Shown here: one piece after another, positions 5,690 through 13,556 of the stretch
How the letters are laid out: the number at the start of each line of letters is the position of its first letter
Numbering within the stretch: position 1 is the first letter of the stretch
DNA from: Legionellales bacterium
Lineage (GTDB): Bacteria > Pseudomonadota > Gammaproteobacteria > Berkiellales > Berkiellaceae
Reading direction: 5' to 3'
DNA length: 14,900 bases
Assembly (NCBI GenBank): GCA_023266435.1
Contig: JAHFQF010000037.1
Location: 1-14,900 of the forward strand
Notes under the pieces: generated by a model
Told to the model about the DNA's origin: nothing
Databases searched by the model: none
What the model saw: only the letters and a program-made list of their open reading frames with translations
Program-made: the position numbers and the translations under genes

Positions 5690-7051
5690 ATGATTACAGA
5701 ACAATCTGACAATCCTTCTCCAGTTGTAAAAACCACTGGCGTTATTGACGCTGATACCCCTTCTTCACCGGCATTAAAATCTACCGGCGCGATGAATTTA
5801 TCAGAATTAAGAACCAAATCTGCAGCAGAGCTCGCTGCGATTGCCCAATCCTTAGAGATCGAAAATACTGTTCGTCTCCGTAAGCAAGATTTAATTTTTA
5901 GCATTTTGAAAGCCCATGCCAACAGTGGCGAAGACATCTATGGAGATGGTGTCATGGAGCTGTTACAAGATGGCTTTGGCTTTTTACGCTCAGCGCGATG
6001 CTCTTATTTGCCGGGGCCTGATGATATTTACGTCTCCCCAAGTCAAATTCGCCGTTTTGGTTTACGTACCGGAGATACTATCTCTGGAAAAATTCGCCCG
6101 CCTAAAGACAATGAGCGCTATTTCGCTCTGCTAAAAGTCAATGAAATTAATTATGAGGCTCCCGAGGCGACGCGCAATAAGGTCCTGTTTGAAAACTTAA
6201 CACCTTTGCACGCAGAAGAGCGTTTGTACATGACCATTGGTAATGGCAGCACAGAAGATCTCACTGCCCGCGTGATTGATTTGTCAGCACCCATCGGAAA
6301 AGGTCAGCGTGGCTTGATTGTTTCTCCGCCAAAAGCAGGGAAAACAATGATGTTGCAAAACATTGCGCATTCTATTGCTACCAATTATCCTGAAATTCAA
6401 TTAATGGTATTGCTAATTGATGAGCGCCCTGAAGAAGTTACAGAAATGGAGCGATCTGTGCGTGGCGAGGTGATCGCTAGTACGTTTGACGAACCAGCAA
6501 CACGTCACGTTCAAGTGGCAGAAATGGTCATCGAAAAAGCAAAACGTCTGGTTGAGCATAAGCATGACGTTGTGATTTTATTAGACTCTATCACTCGTTT
6601 GGCGCGGGCATACAACACAGTGATTCCTCACTCTGGTAAAGTTTTGACTGGCGGGGTAGATGCTAACGCATTACAAAAACCTAAGCGCTTCTTTGGTGCT
6701 GCAAGAAATATTGAAGAAGGCGGCAGTCTCACAATTTTGGCAACTGCACTAATCGATACTGGCTCTAAGATGGATGAAGTGATCTATGAAGAGTTTAAGA
6801 GTACCGGCAACATGGAGTTGCATTTAGATCGCCGTATTGCTGAAAAACGTGTGTACCCTGCGATTAATATTAATCGCTCCGGCACAAGACGCGAAGAAAA
6901 ATTAGCGCCTCCAGAAGAGCTCCAAAGAATGTGGATTCTGCGTAAGTTGCTGCATCCGATGGATGAGATCGATGCCATTGAGTTCTTAATCGAACGACTA
7001 CGCCCCACAAAGACTAACGAAGAGTTCTTTGAGGCAATGAAGCGCTCTTAG
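5690..7051 (+). CDS. rho: Transcription termination factor Rho
   Basis: This is the hexameric RNA helicase that loads on C-rich nascent RNA and dislodges RNA polymerase. The protein follows E. coli Rho almost colinearly: RNA-binding domain with RKQDLIFSILKAHA (64-76) and the RNP1-like DGFGFLR (94-100), Walker A SPPKAGKT (212-219), the LLIDERPEEVTEM segment (241-253), Walker B VVILLDS (294-300) and the Q/R-loop region KVLTGGVDANAL (317-328). The conserved start of other Rho proteins, MNLSEL, is at residue 35 here. The ATG at 5690 therefore adds a 34-residue Thr/Ser/Pro/Asp-rich extension. Neither ATG has a clear ribosome site, so the true start could be 5792 (419 aa, the E. coli length). The extension stays in frame without stops and is plausible. 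It has its own promoter and a C-rich leader. Confidence 0.97.
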   Translation: MITEQSDNPSPVVKTTGVIDADTPSSPALKSTGAMNLSELRTKSAAELAAIAQSLEIENTVRLRKQDLIFSILKAHANSGEDIYGDGVMELLQDGFGFLRSARCSYLPGPDDIYVSPSQIRRFGLRTGDTISGKIRPPKDNERYFALLKVNEINYEAPEATRNKVLFENLTPLHAEERLYMTIGNGSTEDLTARVIDLSAPIGKGQRGLIVSPPKAGKTMMLQNIAHSIATNYPEIQLMVLLIDERPEEVTEMERSVRGEVIASTFDEPATRHVQVAEMVIEKAKRLVEHKHDVVILLDSITRLARAYNTVIPHSGKVLTGGVDANALQKPKRFFGAARNIEEGGSLTILATALIDTGSKMDEVIYEEFKSTGNMELHLDRRIAEKRVYPAININRSGTRREEKLAPPEELQRMWILRKLLHPMDEIDAIEFLIERLRPTKTNEEFFEAMKRS

Positions 7052-7117
7052 TAGACGCTTCAAATAGCAGCCTACTGTTACGCCAGTGAAAACGGGGTAT
7101 CCGTTCAAAGGGTAATA

Positions 7118-7225
7118 ATGATGCTCAAAGAGCTGAGTAATTGGGCCAAACTACGCAGCTCCTTAATGCCACTTGAACGCTTACAAAACTGGCGTGATGC
7201 ATTAAGGAGCGCCTATGCATTATAA
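7118..7225 (+). CDS. Possible 35-aa leader ORF overlapping the ubiD start
   Basis: This short frame starts at tandem ATGs (7118 and 7121) with AAGGG a few bases upstream and ends 11 bases inside ubiD. It encodes a Leu/Arg/Trp-containing peptide beginning MMLKELSNWAKL. Ribosomes ending at its stop would finish on top of the ubiD ribosome site (AAGGAG at 7204-7209) and start codon, the usual arrangement for translational coupling. It matches no family I know, and a short open frame can occur by chance. The rest of the 163 bases between rho and ubiD holds only a small AACGG/CCGTT hairpin (7091-7105). Confidence 0.35.
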   Translation: MMLKELSNWAKLRSSLMPLERLQNWRDALRSAYAL

Positions 7226-8678
7226 AGATTTACGGGATTTCCTCTCGCAACTTGAACAGCAACAGCTGTTACATCGCATACAAACCCCTATCTCTCCGAA
7301 TCTAGAAATCACTGAGGTGAGTCGACGTGTACTGGCACAAGAAGGCCCTGCACTGTTATTTGAAAATCCAACAGGCTATAAAATCCCAGTTTTATCTAAT
7401 CTTTTTGGCACCAAGCAACGAGTCGCACTGGCATTGGGGCTCGACAATATTAATCAGCTGCGCGATGTAGGCCTATTACTTGCACAATTAAAAGAACCTA
7501 CCCCTCCAAAAAATCTCAAAGAAGCCTGGGCCGCATTGCCGCTCTTTAAAAAAATCTTAGACATGACGCCTAAAATTACAAAACAGGCGCCTTGGCAAAA
7601 TAATCATCTCTCTGGAAATGCCATTCACTTACTGGATTTTTTACCTGTACAAACTTGTTGGCCTGATGACGTAGGCCCCTTGATTACCTGGGGACTGACG
7701 ATTACTCAAGGCGTGAGACAAGCGCGACAAAACATGGGCATTTATCGTCAACAAGTCATCGGTCCTAATAGAATTATTATGCGCTGGTTAGCGCATCGTG
7801 GTGGCGCTTTAGATTATCAAGCATTTTGCCAGCGCTATCCAGATAAACCCTTCCCAGTTGCAGTCACATTGGGCGCCGATCCTGCCAGCCTGTTAGCAGC
7901 GGTCACGCCTATTCCTGATCATATCTCTGAATTTGCTTTTGCTGGTTTACTACGAGGGAACAAAACACAGGTCGTTCAATTGGATAACGGGCTTTTGGTT
8001 CCTGCTAGCAGCGAAATCGTACTTTGTGGCCACATTTATCCTAAAGACACGGCCTTAGAAGGGCCGTTTGGCGATCACACCGGCTTTTATAACGAGCAAG
8101 AAAAATTTCCCGTGATGACAGTAGAAAATCTTTACTGGCGTGATAATCCCATTTATCACAGTACTTATACAGGCAAACCACCCGATGAACCGGCTGTTTT
8201 AGGGGAAAGTTTGAACGAAGTCTTTGTTCCTTTGTTACAAAAAGCTTTCCCTGAGATTGTTGATTTCTATCTGCCGCCCGAAGGCTGTTCTTATCGCTTA
8301 GCGGTGGTTAGCATTAAAAAACAATATCCTGGTCATGCCAAACGCATTATGATGGCAGTGTGGTCATATCTTCGGCAGTTTATGTATACTAAATTTATCA
8401 TTATCACTGATGACACGTTAAATATTCGCGATTGGAAAGAAGTGATTTGGGCGCTGTCTACTTGTGTGGATCCTAAGCGAGACACACTGACACTAGAAAA
8501 TACACCCATTGATTATTTAGATTTTGCCTCTCCGCTTCCCAGTTTGGGCAGTAAACTAGGAATAGATGCCACTCATAAATGGCCCGAAGAAACCACTCGT
8601 GTCTGGGGGAGAGTCATTGAGCCTTCCTCTGCAGTGATGGATAAAATTAATCAAGTTTGGCATACCTTGGGTCTATAA
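7215..8678 (+). CDS. ubiD: 3-octaprenyl-4-hydroxybenzoate decarboxylase UbiD
   Basis: UbiD removes the carboxyl group of the polyprenyl-hydroxybenzoate intermediate of ubiquinone synthesis, using prenylated FMN made by UbiX plus a divalent metal. The 487 residues compare with 497 in E. coli and align throughout: KDLRDFLSQLEQQ at the N-terminus, PALLFENPTGYKIPVLSNLFGT (45-66), the cofactor- and metal-binding stretch from NMGIYRQQ to RWLAHRGGALDYQ (173-202), EGPFGDHTGFYNE (282-294) with acidic residues at the decarboxylation site, and later YHSTYTGKPPDEPAVLG and the PEGCSYRLAVVSIKKQYPGHAKR block. AAGGAG sits five bases before the ATG at 7215. The stop overlaps the start of the flavin reductase gene by one base (TAATG), the same ubiD-fre pairing as in E. 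coli. The gene appears intact. Confidence 0.96.
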   Translation: MHYKDLRDFLSQLEQQQLLHRIQTPISPNLEITEVSRRVLAQEGPALLFENPTGYKIPVLSNLFGTKQRVALALGLDNINQLRDVGLLLAQLKEPTPPKNLKEAWAALPLFKKILDMTPKITKQAPWQNNHLSGNAIHLLDFLPVQTCWPDDVGPLITWGLTITQGVRQARQNMGIYRQQVIGPNRIIMRWLAHRGGALDYQAFCQRYPDKPFPVAVTLGADPASLLAAVTPIPDHISEFAFAGLLRGNKTQVVQLDNGLLVPASSEIVLCGHIYPKDTALEGPFGDHTGFYNEQEKFPVMTVENLYWRDNPIYHSTYTGKPPDEPAVLGESLNEVFVPLLQKAFPEIVDFYLPPEGCSYRLAVVSIKKQYPGHAKRIMMAVWSYLRQFMYTKFIIITDDTLNIRDWKEVIWALSTCVDPKRDTLTLENTPIDYLDFASPLPSLGSKLGIDATHKWPEETTRVWGRVIEPSSAVMDKINQVWHTLGL

Positions 8679-9364
8679 TGAGACATAGTCAGCAACCCTA
8701 TCGCGTTACACATCGACTTCAGCTTGCACCCAACATTGTGAGTTATACACTGACTCCCTGTGGCACGCCTTTATCTATACAGCCCGGCCAATATGTATTA
8801 TGGCATACTCAAAATCAAGCCATTCATTGCTCTGTTGCCGATGAGACTGCGGCTGGTGTATTGCAATTTCATCTCAGAGAAAATGCAAGCCATGATTTGC
8901 TTTCCATCACCCTCAATGATGTGTGCTTTCTAGAAGGACCTTTTGGACACTGTGTTATCCAAACACCAATACAGTCACCTTTACTTTTTGTTGCTGGAGG
9001 CACGGGGTATGCACCTTATAATAGGCTCATTCCACATGTACTCAACCAACAACTGTCTTCCGATATTCATTTCTATTGGGGAGTCCAACGCAAGGAAGAT
9101 TGGTATGCCTGGAATACACTACATGATTTAACACATAGTTCTGCGCATTTTCACTTCATTCCTGTGCTAGCAAATGCAGAGGCTTCTTGGCATGGACGTA
9201 CTGGCTTAGTACATGAAGTGGTATTAGAGGATTTTTTATCTTTGGCGGAGGCCACCGTCTTTGCCAGCGGCCCTTGGCCCATGATTCAAACACTGTCCAA
9301 TCATTTCTGCGCCAAAGGGTTAGCTCCACAACGCCTATTTTCTGACTTTTTACCACCAGACTAA
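8678..9364 (+). CDS. fre: NAD(P)H-flavin reductase, Fre/LuxG-like
   Basis: This is a small ferredoxin-reductase-fold enzyme that reduces free flavins with NAD(P)H. The start at 8678 overlaps the ubiD stop by one base and gives 228 aa (E. coli Fre is 233). An FAD/FMN-binding barrel (about 1-100, with IQPGQYVLW at 34-42 and FLEGPFGH at 84-91) is followed by the pyridine-nucleotide domain with FVAGGTGYAP (104-113), YWGVQRKEDWY (133-143), WHGRTGLV (171-178) and SGPWPM (197-202). The usual Arg-Pro-Phe/Tyr-Ser flavin motif is changed to IHCS (49-52), so the conserved Arg is missing. This could alter flavin affinity or mean a specialised role beside UbiD, whose prenyl-FMN cofactor depends on reduced FMN. 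The family is sure; the symbol rests on the ubiD-fre context. Confidence 0.85.
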   Translation: MRHSQQPYRVTHRLQLAPNIVSYTLTPCGTPLSIQPGQYVLWHTQNQAIHCSVADETAAGVLQFHLRENASHDLLSITLNDVCFLEGPFGHCVIQTPIQSPLLFVAGGTGYAPYNRLIPHVLNQQLSSDIHFYWGVQRKEDWYAWNTLHDLTHSSAHFHFIPVLANAEASWHGRTGLVHEVVLEDFLSLAEATVFASGPWPMIQTLSNHFCAKGLAPQRLFSDFLPPD

Positions 9365-9375
9365 GCTAACGTTTC

Positions 9376-10605
9376 TTAGGAGTCACTCTCTTGCCATCCT
9401 GTCTCTTGCATACCACTGCCAGATGGAGCGGTTTTCAACATTAGCCCTTTTCTAAAGCATTCCGCACTTTGCTCTTTTTGATCAAGCCTCTCGAGCAATC
9501 GCCCCAGCTCTGCATAGGTTTCAGGACGTTTATCAATAGCCAAACTAGATGCAAAATAGCGCTCTGCTTTACCCCACAGCTGATTATTAACACTAAGGCG
9601 CCCTAGTGTTAACAATAAAGTGGGATGGTTTTGGTGCTCTTTTAAGGATTGCTCTGCAAAGGCAAGCTGTTTGGCAGGCACCGGCCCATGAACCAAGCCA
9701 TACTGTTCAATTAACGTTTCATCCCAATGCTTTTTGATGGCGGCGCGTAAAACTATTTCTGCTACATCATGCTTTTGGTGTTTTAATAAAACATCTACGT
9801 AACTTTTTACAAAAGCAGGGGTGTAATGATACTCTTTGGGCGCGTTTTCCCATAAAACTACACATTGCTCCACCTTGCCTTGGGTTTCATATTGCAGTAA
9901 TCGTTGTTGAAAAATTTTAGTTTCTAGATCTTGTAGTTCTACTTTGTTTGCTATCTTGTGTCGCTTTAAATCTGGCAATAAATATTGTAACTTTTCCCAA
10001 TCTTTTAATTGTAAATAAATGCGTTTTAATAACTTTAAAACAAACGGATGTTTAGGCGCCATTTTTCTCAAATGCTGTAAAGTAGCTAAACTCTGTTCAA
10101 ACTGACCATGGTTCAGCTGTAACTGTGCTTGAGTTAACCCCACAGCCACATCTGCTTTCGACGTGACCTGATGCGCTAAGCTCAAATAGCGATCGCGCCG
10201 TTTATCCGCACCCTGCTCTTGTGCTGCTTTAGCAGCAGAGAGATAATTCAATAAAGGTGTGTCTGCATACGCAGCGCCACGCGTTAATAATCGTTCTGCC
10301 TCTGACCAGTGGCCTTCTGCCAATTCAATCAGGCCTTGATTGGTTCTAGCACGTGCAGCGCGCTGTTTACGGCGCAACCCATAGGCGGTCACCAAAGATT
10401 TTAATTGGAAACCTGCATGTAAAATTTCCAAAACAATATAAAAGATGAGGTATGCAAGCAAAACAGCCACAATACCTAACCACAATGGCGCTTCTATGGT
10501 CGTGTTATGGTAAGCAATCAATAAGTAACCCGGATCTCTGCCGACCCCTAATCCCACCAAAACAGCTATGATCAGTAAAAAAATTAAACCAAATACTAGC
10601 TTCAT
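9376..10605 (-). CDS. hemY: HemY, inner-membrane TPR protein of the hem operon
   Basis: This is a membrane protein encoded with the uroporphyrinogen genes in gammaproteobacteria; its biochemical role in heme synthesis is not settled. It has 409 residues (E. coli HemY is 398), with two N-terminal transmembrane helices (about 2-21 and 42-63) followed by a long helical region of TPR-like repeats (about 85-395), such as LIELAEGHWSEAERLL (92-107) and AELGRLLERLDQKEQSAECF. The DPGYLLIAY segment between the helices is a HemY hallmark. The start ATG overlaps the hemX stop by four bases (ATGA), so translation is probably coupled. It is the last gene of the operon, convergent with fre, with only 11 bases between the stops and no strong terminator; CTAAG/CTTAG there (9361-9379) could form a weak hairpin. 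Confidence 0.92.
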   Translation of the reverse strand: MKLVFGLIFLLIIAVLVGLGVGRDPGYLLIAYHNTTIEAPLWLGIVAVLLAYLIFYIVLEILHAGFQLKSLVTAYGLRRKQRAARARTNQGLIELAEGHWSEAERLLTRGAAYADTPLLNYLSAAKAAQEQGADKRRDRYLSLAHQVTSKADVAVGLTQAQLQLNHGQFEQSLATLQHLRKMAPKHPFVLKLLKRIYLQLKDWEKLQYLLPDLKRHKIANKVELQDLETKIFQQRLLQYETQGKVEQCVVLWENAPKEYHYTPAFVKSYVDVLLKHQKHDVAEIVLRAAIKKHWDETLIEQYGLVHGPVPAKQLAFAEQSLKEHQNHPTLLLTLGRLSVNNQLWGKAERYFASSLAIDKRPETYAELGRLLERLDQKEQSAECFRKGLMLKTAPSGSGMQETGWQESDS

Positions 10606-11549
10606 CGTGCGATATCCTGTGTTTCAGATACTTCCGGTTGTGTGAAGGTAACCGTTAACATGGGAATAGGAGGAGCAATGTCAAGTTGTTGTAGCGCTCG
10701 AATTTCCGTCTCTAAAACAGACAGCTGTTGCTCTGTAATCCCTAAAAACAAAGGCAGTCCCTGTAATAGTGCTTCTAAACTCTGCTGATAGATCATGACA
10801 TTTCGATTCAATACAGCCCACTTAGCCTGCTCTAACAAAGACAACACTGTTTGTTGCAGACGTTGTCTATCCATAATACCCAAAATCGGCGTCAGCATAG
10901 CTTCATCATGATGGCGAATCTTAACCATGGATTTGATCTCTTGCCAAGACTGCACCAATGTTCTGCGCCAAGCCACCATGATTTGTTCCGTATTGGCAGT
11001 AGGCACCAGCTCTTGTACTGGTGAGGTATCTGGTGTCACGATCAATGGCAATGTTTCCATGCTGTCTTTTAAAGCACTCAACCGCAACCAAATGCCTTGT
11101 GTATCGACAGAATGATAGGCGCGCAATATCCCAAGGTCATGTGCTAATTGCTGCCGGGTGGCCAGCAGTCTCGGATCATTTAAACGCCCCAAACGCTGCT
11201 CTGCTGCCATTAACTGCGACAAGGCGGTGGGAACATCCTGTAAGAAATTAATCCGAATTTGGGCTAAATGCACCAAATACTCTGCTTCTTTGAGTATCCA
11301 ATTCTGATCGACTGTTTGTAATCCAGAGACAACATCTTGTTGCGCATTTAACTGTTGCTGTAATTGAGCAGCGCGCTGTTTTTGATCAATGAGTTGAGTT
11401 TGTAATTGAACCAAATTATTCTGAAGGTCACGAGCAAACTGTAGGCTATAGACAATCCAAGCAATTATCAAACACACAGTCAGAAAAATACCCAGCTTTT
11501 TGAAACGACAAGCGGCCTTCGTCGTAGTGCATGGCATTGCATTTTTCAT
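10602..11549 (-). CDS. hemX: HemX, membrane-anchored coiled-coil protein of the hem operon
   Basis: HemX is a bitopic inner-membrane protein regularly encoded between hemD and hemY. It was once annotated as uroporphyrinogen-III methylase, but that is not supported by a methylase motif here or in the family generally. A basic cytoplasmic N-terminus precedes one transmembrane helix (about 20-41), then a Gln-rich coiled coil with QLQTQLIDQKQRAAQLQQQL (about 50-70) and an all-helical periplasmic domain containing WILKEAEYLVHLAQIRI, the most conserved HemX block. The ATG at 11549 (315 aa) lies 10 bases after AAGGA. A GTG at 11558 would add three residues but is too close to that site. It overlaps hemY by four bases and follows hemD after about 58 bases. 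Confidence 0.9.
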   Translation of the reverse strand: MKNAMPCTTTKAACRFKKLGIFLTVCLIIAWIVYSLQFARDLQNNLVQLQTQLIDQKQRAAQLQQQLNAQQDVVSGLQTVDQNWILKEAEYLVHLAQIRINFLQDVPTALSQLMAAEQRLGRLNDPRLLATRQQLAHDLGILRAYHSVDTQGIWLRLSALKDSMETLPLIVTPDTSPVQELVPTANTEQIMVAWRRTLVQSWQEIKSMVKIRHHDEAMLTPILGIMDRQRLQQTVLSLLEQAKWAVLNRNVMIYQQSLEALLQGLPLFLGITEQQLSVLETEIRALQQLDIAPPIPMLTVTFTQPEVSETQDIAR

Positions 11550-11607
11550 AGGCGGCACATCCTTTTTGTGACTTATGATTTGTAACTACCTAATTTTACT
11601 AGAACGT

Positions 11608-12390
11608 TTACGATTCTACTTGCCAATAGTCTAACACAGCGCGCACGATCTCAGCATCATAAGGTGCCTTTGCCACCACCAGATCACGACAAGTCATCTG
11701 CTCCCTGACTAACTCAGCCAAACGCTCACTGATTACCACTACAAGGCACTTTGTTAGCCAACTATGTGCGTCTTTTAGCAATTGTATGCCGTTTAGAAAG
11801 CCTTCTCCGCTCGTAAAAACTACAGTATCTATTCCCTGTGCTTCCCAATCCCGCCAGACCCGGGCCGCAATGGGCTCAGGTAATGCACGTTGATACACAG
11901 ATAAATGCTGTACAGACAGGCCTTGTTTTTGTAACTGCTCTGCTAACCAAGGCCGCACAATTTCGCCACCAACTATGAGTATGTTTTGCTGTAAGGGGTA
12001 TTGATTCAAACAAACATATAAACTTTCGCTGCCTGGCTTTTCACGCGGATAGTCCAGTACAGGTAGCTGCCGTTGCAATAAACAGGTTGCCGTCGACTCT
12101 CCCATTGCAAACAATTGCAGTTTTTTCTGCGCGACTCGCTGTTGTAATGCGCTGCAAATATTTTCTGGCAGATAATTCACTGCGTTTTGGCTAGTAAAAA
12201 TAACCCAATCTGCTTTTTCAAGTTGCTCTAATGCAATATCTTCCTGCACCACTTTCGGCTGAATGTCCATGGTCGGATGACAAATGACTTTTGCACCTAA
12301 ATTGAGCAAGTGCTGTTGTAATGAAGACACTTGATGCGCAGGACGCGTCAGTAAAGCACCATGATGAGCAAGCGGTGCATGACCTTTCAT
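11608..12390 (-). CDS. hemD: Uroporphyrinogen-III synthase
   Basis: HemD closes hydroxymethylbilane with inversion of ring D to give uroporphyrinogen III. It has 260 residues from the ATG at 12390, which shares one base with the hemC stop (TGATG); the preceding GTG codon is an alternative that adds one residue. The two-domain fold can be followed from LLTRPAHQVSSLQQHL (14-29), DWVIFTSQNAVNYL, PGSESL and ILIVGGEIVRPWLAEQL to the second-domain TVVFTSGEGFL. The sequence is poorly conserved between species, as usual for HemD, and the identity rests on these motifs plus position directly after hemC. Confidence 0.93.
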   Translation of the reverse strand: MKGHAPLAHHGALLTRPAHQVSSLQQHLLNLGAKVICHPTMDIQPKVVQEDIALEQLEKADWVIFTSQNAVNYLPENICSALQQRVAQKKLQLFAMGESTATCLLQRQLPVLDYPREKPGSESLYVCLNQYPLQQNILIVGGEIVRPWLAEQLQKQGLSVQHLSVYQRALPEPIAARVWRDWEAQGIDTVVFTSGEGFLNGIQLLKDAHSWLTKCLVVVISERLAELVREQMTCRDLVVAKAPYDAEIVRAVLDYWQVES

Positions 12391-13307
12391 CACTCAGGCC
12401 CGCCAGCTGCTAGCCAATCTGCAGCACCTTGTGCCAACAATGCTTGAGCAACTGTTTTACCGACCAAGCCAGGATTAGCTCCTCGGGCCCTAACCTCCAT
12501 GACACGCCGCATTTTCAAATGCCCCACACGTGCCGTTAACGTGAGTTGTCGACCAGTCATTGTCGCAAATCCAGCAATAGGCGCATGACAGCCCCCTTGC
12601 AGTGCTTGATTCATGGCTCTTTCTGCCAGCACACAATCCGCTGTTTTCCGATGGTGTAAAGGCGCTAATAAAGTCTGAATGATGCGATCTTTAGCTCGGC
12701 ACTCTACTCCGACAGCGCCTTGTCCTACTGCAGGTAACATTTCGTCTGCATCAAACTGATAACCTACATTAAGTATTTCTAAGCGAATCAACCCAGCCTG
12801 CGCCAATACAATGGCATCATACTCACCTTGCTCTAGTTTGCTGACCCGTGTTGGCACATTGCCACGTAACATTTTAAAAGAGAGATCGGGACGCAAAATC
12901 TGCAGTTGTAATTGACGTCTTAAACTGGAAGTGCCGACACAAGCACCCAAAGGCAGATCCCGCCAATGGCGGTGCGTCGGATCGCGCATCAATAAAAGAT
13001 CATAAGGATTTTCACGAACTGTAATACAGGGAATCACAAGACCCTCGGGCAGCGTATATGGCACGTCTTTCATGGAGTGCACAGCAATGTCAGCCTCACC
13101 CGTCATCAGCGCTTCCTCTAAGGCTTTAATAAATAGGCCTTTTCCGCCTAGCTCAACCAAAGGTTGATCTAGCCAGCGGTCTCCGTCTGTCATCATAGGG
13201 ATTAACTGGACTTCTAAACCAGGATGATGGTGCTTTAATTGGTCAGCAATGTAATTTGCTTGCCACAAAGCCAGCTTGCTTTTGCGAGTTGCGATACGAA
13301 TTAGCAT
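12390..13307 (-). CDS. hemC: Porphobilinogen deaminase (hydroxymethylbilane synthase)
   Basis: HemC polymerises four porphobilinogen molecules to hydroxymethylbilane on a covalently bound dipyrromethane. The 305 residues match the family length: IRIATRKSKLALWQA (3-17), KGLFIKALEEALM, DIAVHSMKDVP with the catalytic Asp (81), GTSSLRRQLQL (125-135), LRGNVPTRV (147-155), AQAGLIRL and the cofactor-attaching Cys (240) in GGCHAPIAGFA. The GGCHAP context differs mildly from the usual GGCQVP. The ATG at 13307 has GGGAAAA before it. The start codon and ribosome site are enclosed in a perfect inverted repeat (13301-13323). It is the first gene of hemC-hemD-hemX-hemY; the region upstream is filled by the palindromic repeat. 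Confidence 0.97.
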   Translation of the reverse strand: MLIRIATRKSKLALWQANYIADQLKHHHPGLEVQLIPMMTDGDRWLDQPLVELGGKGLFIKALEEALMTGEADIAVHSMKDVPYTLPEGLVIPCITVRENPYDLLLMRDPTHRHWRDLPLGACVGTSSLRRQLQLQILRPDLSFKMLRGNVPTRVSKLEQGEYDAIVLAQAGLIRLEILNVGYQFDADEMLPAVGQGAVGVECRAKDRIIQTLLAPLHHRKTADCVLAERAMNQALQGGCHAPIAGFATMTGRQLTLTARVGHLKMRRVMEVRARGANPGLVGKTVAQALLAQGAADWLAAGGPE

Positions 13308-13323
13308 GATTTTCCCATGCTAA
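13301..13323. promoter_or_regulatory. Perfect inverted repeat over the hemC start codon
   Basis: TTAGCATG (13301-13308) and CATGCTAA (13316-13323) are exact complements with a 7-base loop that holds the ribosome site. The right arm also forms a candidate -10 box on the minus strand (TAGCAT, 13322-13317), 17 bases from TTGATT (13345-13340). It could therefore be a repressor operator at the promoter, or an RNA hairpin hiding the start codon if transcription begins further upstream. Confidence 0.5.
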
Positions 13324-13345
13324 AGGATGATAGGCAGAAAATCAA
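13317..13345 (-). promoter_or_regulatory. Candidate promoter of the hemCDXY operon
   Basis: On the minus strand TTGATT, 17 bases, TAGCAT: each box matches consensus at four of six positions. The predicted start is only a few bases before the ATG at 13307, so the message would have a very short leader. An alternative promoter inside the repeat element further upstream cannot be excluded. Confidence 0.35.
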
Positions 13346-13354
13346 ATTAACCAA

Positions 13355-13553
13355 AACCCCAGTTCGGAGTTGTATACCCAAGATACTTCAAAATGCGTAG
13401 TTTATAGCAAAGCGAATTTAGCCAGATGAAGTTTTCCGAACCAAGGAATAGTCGATACTATTGCGAGGTGAGGAAGGCTGCAGAGGGTTAAATTCGAGCA
13501 GCTAGAAACAGGTGTTTTGGGGTTTCTTGGGTATAAAACTCCGAACTGGGGTT
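13355..13553. repeat. Outer 17-bp perfect inverted repeat enclosing the palindromic element
   Basis: AACCCCAGTTCGGAGTT (13355-13371) and its exact complement AACTCCGAACTGGGGTT (13537-13553) bracket the inner element at one base on either side. The right arm starts four bases past the stop codon of the 362-aa gene. Brought together without the insert, the arms would make a strong stem with a GGGGTTTT end on the minus strand, which looks like that gene's original terminator. Confidence 0.85.
13373..13535. repeat. MITE-like palindromic repeat, complete copy (163 bp)
   Basis: The element is bounded by TATACCCAAGA (13373-13383) and TCTTGGGTATA (13525-13535). It has no coding capacity, and an internal AATAGT/ACTATT stem lies at 13447-13462. 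Its reverse complement aligns without gaps to the sequence from 14781 to the window end, 25 mismatches in 120 bases by hand count. The left end here continues as ATACTTCAAAATGC, nearly the same as the left end of the other copy, so the true terminal repeats are about 24 bp and the right end of this copy has decayed. The size and terminal repeats fit a miniature inverted-repeat element. Confidence 0.8.
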
Positions 13554-13556
13554 ATT

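Noticed and set aside
13355..13553. CRISPR or tRNA-like structure in the palindromic region
   Set aside because: There is one inverted pair with no regularly spaced direct repeats, and no cloverleaf or CCA end; the second copy identifies it as a dispersed repeat.
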